In this document: positions 45,574-50,110 of the stretch, one piece after another
Position numbering within the stretch: the first letter of the stretch is position 1
Layout: each line of letters begins with the position of its first letter
From: Caulobacterales bacterium
Lineage (GTDB): Bacteria; Pseudomonadota; Alphaproteobacteria; Caulobacterales; Caulobacteraceae
DNA length: 50,110 nt
NCBI GenBank assembly: GCA_019510435.1
Contig: JAEKKJ010000033.1
Coordinates: 1 to 50,110, forward strand
Direction: 5' to 3'
Notes under the pieces: generated by a model
The model's input: the letters and a program-made list of their open reading frames with translations, nothing else
What the model was told of the DNA's origin: nothing
Database searches by the model: none
Program-made: the position numbers and the translations under genes

Positions 45574-47445
45574 TCACGCCGGCGCGACGTCTTCTTCAGT
45601 CACGGTGGTGTAGGCCGGGATGGGCATGGGCACGCCCTTGAGGTCGATCTCCCCCACCGGACGGATGGGCACGTCGATCTTGGCCAGCCGCAGGGTGTCG
45701 GCGGAGAACAGGATGCGGGTGCCGAAGGTCTTGTTGGCCGCCTCCAGGCGCGCGGCGATCACCACCACCTCGCCATAGGCCGTGTAGTTGAAGCGGCGCT
45801 CGCCCCCGAAGTTGCCGACCAGGCCGATGCCCGACGACAGGCCCATGCGGGTGTAGCCGAAGCGGACGCCGCGCTCGATCATCCGCTTGCGGATCTCCAG
45901 CGCATAGAGGTCGATCTCGCGGGCGCAGGCGATGGCGCGGTCGGCGTGGTCGGTGGAGGCCACCGGCGCGCCGAAGATGGCGATGATCCCGTCGCCGGTC
46001 ATCTTGTCGATCATCGCCTCGTGCTTCCACAGGATGTCGATCACCCCGTCGAAGTACTCGTTGATCACCTCGGAGAAGGTCTCCAGGTCCAGGCTGGCCA
46101 CCAGGTTGGAGAAGTTCTCCAGGTCGGAGATCATCACGGTGATCTCGCGCTCCTCGGCGCCGATCTTCACCTCCTCCTGGCCGCCGACCATGCGGTCGAT
46201 GACCTGCGGCGCGAGATAGCGCTCCAGCGTCGAGGAATAGAACGCCCGCTGGTTCTGCAGCTCGGCGGCGGCGAGGCGGCTGAACAGGAAGAAGCTGAAG
46301 GCGAAGCTCAGGCCCGGCGCCACCATCGGCAGCATCAGGGCGGTGTAGCGATAGAGCAGGTAGGCCAGGACGCTGCCGCCGGCCATGAACAGCACCACCA
46401 CCACCACCGACAGCCACCAGCGCTCGCTGGAGCGGGCGAGCAGGGCGCCGGCCAGGGCGCAGGCGGCCACGATCAACAGCGTCCAGACCAGGCCCGGTTC
46501 ACGCACCCGGTCGCCGGCCATCATCTGCGACAGCGCGTGGACGTGGACCTCGACACCGGGCGTGCCCTGGTCGTGGCCCTTGAGGAAACGCAGCGGCGTG
46601 GTGTGCATGTCCTCCTTCGGCGTGTCGGAATCGGCGGTCGCCGAGCGGGTGACGCTGCCGATGAAGGCGATCTTCCCGCGCAGCAGGTTGGCCGGCAGGA
46701 ACGGGACGAAGGCGGCGGAGTAGGAGGGCGAGATGGCGCCGGCGTTCTCGGCCTGGACGTTGGGGTCGGGCTGGCGGTAGCGGATCAGGAACGACTTGGT
46801 CGGCGGCTTGAGGCCCACGGCGGCGACGCCCACCTCGGCGGCCAGGGCGCGGTTGGCGCTGGGCTTGGGGTCGTAGCGGCGGATCACGTCGTCGTAGTCC
46901 ACGTGCATCAGCGCGCGGGCGTCGGAGTAGTGCAGCTTCGGGGAGATCGGATAGTCGACGCCGGCCTTGAGCTGCGGGTCCACCACCACCACGATCGGCG
47001 CCTTCACCGGGGCGACGCGCTGCTGGAAGTCGTTGAACTCTTCGGGCGAGGACCAGGTGTCGAGCAGGTAGTCGACGCCGATCGCCTTGACGCCCTTGGC
47101 GTCCAGCGCCGCGATCAGGTCGCCCAGCCAGGCCTTGTTGATCGGCGCCAGGCAGTGGCAGGGCGAGGCGTCGCGCATGGCGCTGGTGGCCGCATCGTCG
47201 ATCTTGATGATCACGAAGTCGGGCTGGGCCTTGGGCGCGCCGATGGCCAGGCGCAGGTCGTAGGTCAGGTTCTCCACGAACCGGATCGGGGTGGTGGTGT
47301 TCAGCGCCAGGGCCGCGCCGGCGGCCACCAGGGCCACCACCGCGGTGATGATCGCATCGCCCCAGCGCTTGCCGCCCGCGGCGCGCAGCCGCTCGATGGC
47401 CGCCACCACCCGGCGCATCAGGCCCTGCGGCTTCGTGCCCGGCAC
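45574..47445 (-). CDS. CHASE2-domain adenylate/guanylate cyclase-like protein
   Basis: 623 residues. A membrane helix near 30-50 is followed by a CHASE2 extracytoplasmic sensor domain (about 60-330; FVENLTYDLRLAIGAPKAQP, FVIIKIDDAATSAM, KAWLGDLIAALDAKGVKAIG VDYLL), three more helices (about 320-395) and a class III cyclase domain (about 430-615). Both metal Asp are present (TVMISDLENFS, MTGDGIIAIFG), as is the Arg of AARLEA (566). The transition-state Asn, normally in G-D-x-V-N-x-A-x-R, is Val562 here (YGEVVVIAARLE), so activity may be low or altered. It is followed three bases later, at its upstream side, by a CpdA-type gene, and is convergent with the decahaem gene. Confidence 0.9.
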   Translation of the reverse strand: MPGTKPQGLMRRVVAAIERLRAAGGKRWGDAIITAVVALVAAGAALALNTTTPIRFVENLTYDLRLAIGAPKAQPDFVIIKIDDAATSAMRDASPCHCLAPINKAWLGDLIAALDAKGVKAIGVDYLLDTWSSPEEFNDFQQRVAPVKAPIVVVVDPQLKAGVDYPISPKLHYSDARALMHVDYDDVIRRYDPKPSANRALAAEVGVAAVGLKPPTKSFLIRYRQPDPNVQAENAGAISPSYSAAFVPFLPANLLRGKIAFIGSVTRSATADSDTPKEDMHTTPLRFLKGHDQGTPGVEVHVHALSQMMAGDRVREPGLVWTLLIVAACALAGALLARSSERWWLSVVVVVLFMAGGSVLAYLLYRYTALMLPMVAPGLSFAFSFFLFSRLAAAELQNQRAFYSSTLERYLAPQVIDRMVGGQEEVKIGAEEREITVMISDLENFSNLVASLDLETFSEVINEYFDGVIDILWKHEAMIDKMTGDGIIAIFGAPVASTDHADRAIACAREIDLYALEIRKRMIERGVRFGYTRMGLSSGIGLVGNFGGERRFNYTAYGEVVVIAARLEAANKTFGTRILFSADTLRLAKIDVPIRPVGEIDLKGVPMPIPAYTTVTEEDVAPA

Positions 47446-47448
47446 GCC

Positions 47449-48282
47449 CTAGGCCTTGGTCCGGAAGGGGAAGTTGTAGGTGACCGCCGGCTTGAAGGCG
47501 CCGGCCAGGCACGTGTGCGTGGTCAGATGGCCCTCGTGCGCCATCAGGAGGGCGAAGCCCGGTGGCTCCTCCACCAGGATCTCGCGTCCGTCGGGCCGAT
47601 GCATGTCCACCTCGGTGAGGTCCAGCGTCAGCTGGATCGAGGTGGCGGGCGCCGCGCACAGCGAATGGCCGGCGAAGACCCCGCTGAAGGCGCGGTGGAT
47701 GTGGCCGCACATCAGCATCTTCACCTGGCGGCGGCCGTGCAGCACGTCGTGCAGCCGCTTGATCCACTCGGACTCAGGGTCGGGGTCCATCCAGCGGATG
47801 CCGCTGGGAATCGGCGGATGGTGCAGGATGACGGCGGTGGGCTTGTCCGGCTCGGCGTCCAGCGTGCGCGCCAACCAGTCGGCCCGCAGCGGATCGTAGT
47901 CGCCGTCGTTGGGCCCCTCCAGGGTGTCGCAGACCACCACCCGCACCGGGCCGAAGTCCACCGCGTACTGGACGAAGCCGTTCTCGTCGACGCGCGCGTC
48001 GGGCCCGTCGAACACCTGCAGGAAGGTCTTGCGGTCGTCGTGGTTGCCCAGGGCGTAGAAGACCGGGATCTCACAGTCGGCCATCACCCGCTTGAGCTCG
48101 TCGTACTCCTCGGGTTCGCCACGATCGACGAGGTCGCCGCTGGCGATGATCGCCACCGGACGGGGCCGCAGCCCATGGATCGTGTTCAACACCTGGCGCA
48201 GGCGCGCTTCATTCCGCCGTTGATTCAGCGGATCCTTTTCGGTGGTCACGTGCAGATCTGTGATCTGAGCGATCGTCAACAC
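47449..48282 (-). CDS. CpdA-type metallophosphoesterase (cAMP phosphodiesterase-like)
   Basis: 277 residues from GTG 48282, with GGAGG seven bases upstream; an earlier GTG at 48309 is in frame. Class III phosphodiesterases such as CpdA hydrolyse cAMP with two metals. All metal motifs are present: QITDLHV (D-x-H), IASGDLVDRGEPEEYDELKR (G-D-x2-D-R), YALGNHDDRKTFLQ (G-N-H-D), VILHHPPIPSG (His) and MLMCGHIHRAFSG (G-H-x-H). The stop is three bases before the cyclase start, so phosphodiesterase and cyclase form an operon. Soluble and cytoplasmic. The substrate is likely cAMP from context, but 2',3'-cyclic nucleotides are possible. Confidence 0.9.
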   Translation of the reverse strand: MLTIAQITDLHVTTEKDPLNQRRNEARLRQVLNTIHGLRPRPVAIIASGDLVDRGEPEEYDELKRVMADCEIPVFYALGNHDDRKTFLQVFDGPDARVDENGFVQYAVDFGPVRVVVCDTLEGPNDGDYDPLRADWLARTLDAEPDKPTAVILHHPPIPSGIRWMDPDPESEWIKRLHDVLHGRRQVKMLMCGHIHRAFSGVFAGHSLCAAPATSIQLTLDLTEVDMHRPDGREILVEEPPGFALLMAHEGHLTTHTCLAGAFKPAVTYNFPFRTKA

Positions 48283-48331
48283 AAGGCCGCCTCCCCAAGC
48301 GACGCGCACTGTCCCGAATAGATACGCAAGC

Positions 48332-49774
48332 TCACCGGCGGCGGATGACCAGGTTGCGAATTTCCGTCATGTCCTCCATGGCAAATCGCACGCCTTCGCG
48401 TCCCAGGCCGGAATCCTTCACGCCGCCATAGGGCATGTTGTCGACGCGATAGCTGGGCACGTCGCCCACCACCACGCCGCCCACGTCCAGACGGTCCCAG
48501 GCCTCGAACATCTTGAAGAGGTCGCGGGTGAAGATGCCGGCCTGCAGGCCGAACTTGGAATCGTTCACCTCGTCGAGGGCGTCCCCGAACGCGGTGAACT
48601 TCGACAGGATCGCCACCGGCCCGAAGGCCTCCTCGGCGTAGAGCTTGGCCTTGCGCCCCACGCCCTCCAGCAGGGTGGCCTCCAGCATGGCGCCCTCGCG
48701 CTTGCCGCCGCAGAGCAGGGTGGCGCCGTCCGCCACCGCGGCCTGGATCCAGTTGTCGAGGCGGCTGGCCTCCTTCTCGTCGATCATCGGGCCGACGAAG
48801 GTGGACTCTTCGCGCGGGTCGCCGGCGATCAGCGTCTTGGTCTTGGCCACCAGCCGCGCCTTCAGCTCGTCGTAGATGTCGGCGTGGATGATGATCCGCT
48901 GGACGCCGATGCAGCTCTGGCCCGACTGGTAGAAGGCGCCGAAGATGATCCGCTCGACGGCGTCGTCCAGGTCCGCGCCGCGGATATCGCCGTCCACCAC
49001 CACCGCGGCGTTGCCGCCGAGTTCCAGCACCACCTTCTTCTTGCCGGCCCGGGCCTTCAGGTCCCAGCCGACGCCAGGGGAGCCGGTGAACGACAAGAGC
49101 TTCAGCCGCTCGTCGGTGGTGAAGAGGTCCGCGCCCTCCCGATGGGCCGGCAGGATCGAGAAGGCGCCCTTGGGCAGGTCGGTCTCGGCCAGGACCTCGC
49201 CGATGATGATCGCGCCCAGCGGGGTGCGCGAGGCCGGCTTCATCACGAACGGGCAGCCCACGGCCAGGGCCGGGGCGATCTTGTGGGCCGCCAGGTTGAG
49301 CGGGAAGTTGAACGGCGAGACGAACGAGCAGGGGCCGATCGGCACCCGCTTCCACATGCCCTGATAGCCCTTGGCCCGGGGCGAGATGTCCAGGGGCTGG
49401 ACCTCGCCGGTCATCCGCACCGCTTCCTCGGCCGCGATGCGGAAGGTGTCGATCAGGCGGGTGACCTCGCCGCGCGCGTCCCGGATCGGCTTACCCGCCT
49501 CGATGCAAAGAGCATAGGCCAGCTCGTCATAGCGCTCCTGAAAGCGCTTGACGCAGTGCGCCAGCACCTCCTGGCGCGCATAGGCGGGCAGCCGCGCCAT
49601 GGGCTCGGCCGCCTCCACCGCCGCGGCGATGCCTGCGTCGATGGTGGCATAGTCCGCCTGGGCCACGCGCGTGGCCACCTTGCCGGTGTATTTGTCCGTC
49701 ACCTCCAGGTCGAGGTTCGGCGTCCTCGCCTCGTTGGCGAGGTAAAGCGGGTACGAGTCCCTCAGCGCGGCCAT
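48332..49774 (-). CDS. NAD(P)-dependent aldehyde dehydrogenase
   Basis: 480 residues, standard length for the superfamily, which oxidises aldehydes to acids (or acylates CoA). Seen: cofactor region CSFVSPFNFPLNLAAHKIAP and FVMKPASRTPLGAIII, the Gly-rich SFTGSPGVGWDLKAR, the general base Glu in KKVVLELGGNAAVVVDG and the catalytic Cys in YQSGQSCIGVQRIIIH, then EEAFGPVAILSKF. The Asn of the oxyanion hole is in SPFNFPL. This subgroup resembles non-phosphorylating glyceraldehyde-3-phosphate or succinate-semialdehyde enzymes; the substrate is open. It lies 31 bases after the acetolactate-synthase-type gene on the same strand, a pairing that suggests a shared pathway. Confidence 0.93.
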   Translation of the reverse strand: MAALRDSYPLYLANEARTPNLDLEVTDKYTGKVATRVAQADYATIDAGIAAAVEAAEPMARLPAYARQEVLAHCVKRFQERYDELAYALCIEAGKPIRDARGEVTRLIDTFRIAAEEAVRMTGEVQPLDISPRAKGYQGMWKRVPIGPCSFVSPFNFPLNLAAHKIAPALAVGCPFVMKPASRTPLGAIIIGEVLAETDLPKGAFSILPAHREGADLFTTDERLKLLSFTGSPGVGWDLKARAGKKKVVLELGGNAAVVVDGDIRGADLDDAVERIIFGAFYQSGQSCIGVQRIIIHADIYDELKARLVAKTKTLIAGDPREESTFVGPMIDEKEASRLDNWIQAAVADGATLLCGGKREGAMLEATLLEGVGRKAKLYAEEAFGPVAILSKFTAFGDALDEVNDSKFGLQAGIFTRDLFKMFEAWDRLDVGGVVVGDVPSYRVDNMPYGGVKDSGLGREGVRFAMEDMTEIRNLVIRRR

Positions 49775-49805
49775 TGTCCTCCGGTCCCAGGCTTTACGGC
49801 CGCGG

Positions 49806-50110
49806 TCAGACCGCTGCGCTCAGTTCCTTGATCTTCTTGTTCAGGATCGTGTCGTTGTCGGAATAGTCGACCGGGCAGTCGATGAGGTTGACGCCCGGCG
49901 TGTCGAGGCAGCCGCGCAGCACCTTGGGCAGGGACGCCGCCGAGTCGATCCGGAAGCCGTTGGCGCCATAGGCCTTGGCGTATTCCACGAAGTCCGGGTT
50001 GCCGTAGGTCAGCCCCCAGTCCTTGAAGCCCATGTTGGCCTGCTTCCAGCGGATCATGCCGTAGCTGCCGTCGTTGAGGATCAGGACCGTGATGTTCAGC
50101 TTCAGGCGGA
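49806..50110 (-). CDS. acetolactate synthase-type thiamine-diphosphate enzyme, C-terminal end (cut by window edge)
   Basis: The last 100 codons of a large-subunit-type enzyme; the N-terminus lies beyond 50110. The visible part reads NITVLILNDGSYGMIRWKQA, with the ND-x-S/A-Y-G-M motif that binds the Mg-pyrophosphate of thiamine diphosphate, followed by GNPDFVEYAKAYGANGFRID and LIDCPVDYSDNDTIL, as in acetolactate synthases. Such enzymes condense two pyruvates to acetolactate or carry out related ligations. The partial open frame from ATG 50057 is an artefact of the edge. It is upstream of the aldehyde dehydrogenase and probably co-transcribed. Confidence 0.85.
   Translation of the reverse strand, partial: RLKLNITVLILNDGSYGMIRWKQANMGFKDWGLTYGNPDFVEYAKAYGANGFRIDSAASLPKVLRGCLDTPGVNLIDCPVDYSDNDTILNKKIKELSAAV

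Overview
The window is GC-rich chromosomal DNA from an alphaproteobacterium, most likely order Caulobacterales (Phenylobacterium or Caulobacter type). This rests on an alpha-flagellin cluster with flaG and a FlaEY-like gene, on the order ssb / gyrA / coaD / cyclophilins / queA / tgt, which I remember from Caulobacter, and on a GAAC-N7-GAAC SOS box in front of ssb. The species is inference. The density of genes and codon-position GC make many long antisense open frames, which I treated as shadows.

Layout. 1-5.6 kb: flagellin locus with the end of one flagellin, a second flagellin whose C-terminus is lost, FlaG, an intact third flagellin and a large FlaEY-like beta-propeller protein. 5.7-7.4 kb: two small envelope proteins, then SOS-controlled ssb. 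7.5-13.6 kb: small metabolic genes (VOC protein, TauD-type dioxygenase, divergent Crp-family regulator with a perfect dyad between them, tryptophan 2,3-dioxygenase, DUF3617 protein, two overlapping thioredoxin-like/2-oxoglutarate oxygenase paralogues, GFA protein). 13.6-24.3 kb: housekeeping run gyrA, coaD, periplasmic cyclophilin, a deleted cytosolic cyclophilin, queA, tgt, tRNA-Lys(TTT). A 36-base alternating pyrimidine-purine tract and a REP-like inverted repeat lie just before gyrA.

24.4-48.3 kb is the accessory part and the most interesting. Leftward: an outer-membrane TpsB transporter, a filamentous-haemagglutinin-type TpsA protein, an exported TPR-CHAT protease, a glycosyltransferase and a small secreted protein, the first three genes linked by ATGA overlaps. 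Rightward from the same 193-bp divergent promoter region: an exported five-haem cytochrome with one CX4CH site, a lipoprotein with two GlcG/HbpS domains, an outer-membrane beta-barrel and a decahaem cytochrome fused to LVIVD repeats. Beyond a 217-bp nested palindrome lie a CHASE2 adenylate/guanylate-cyclase-like protein, lacking the usual transition-state Asn, and a CpdA-type phosphodiesterase three bases downstream of each other. I infer a surface system: secreted adhesin plus caspase-like protease on one side, and a possible porin-cytochrome electron or haem conduit on the other, next to a cAMP-type signalling pair.

48.3-50.1 kb: an aldehyde dehydrogenase and the end of an acetolactate-synthase-type thiamine-diphosphate enzyme.

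Two conserved genes (second flagellin, cytosolic cyclophilin) carry deletion-type lesions; raw reads should decide whether these are real. No integrase, transposase, CRISPR array or rRNA was seen.
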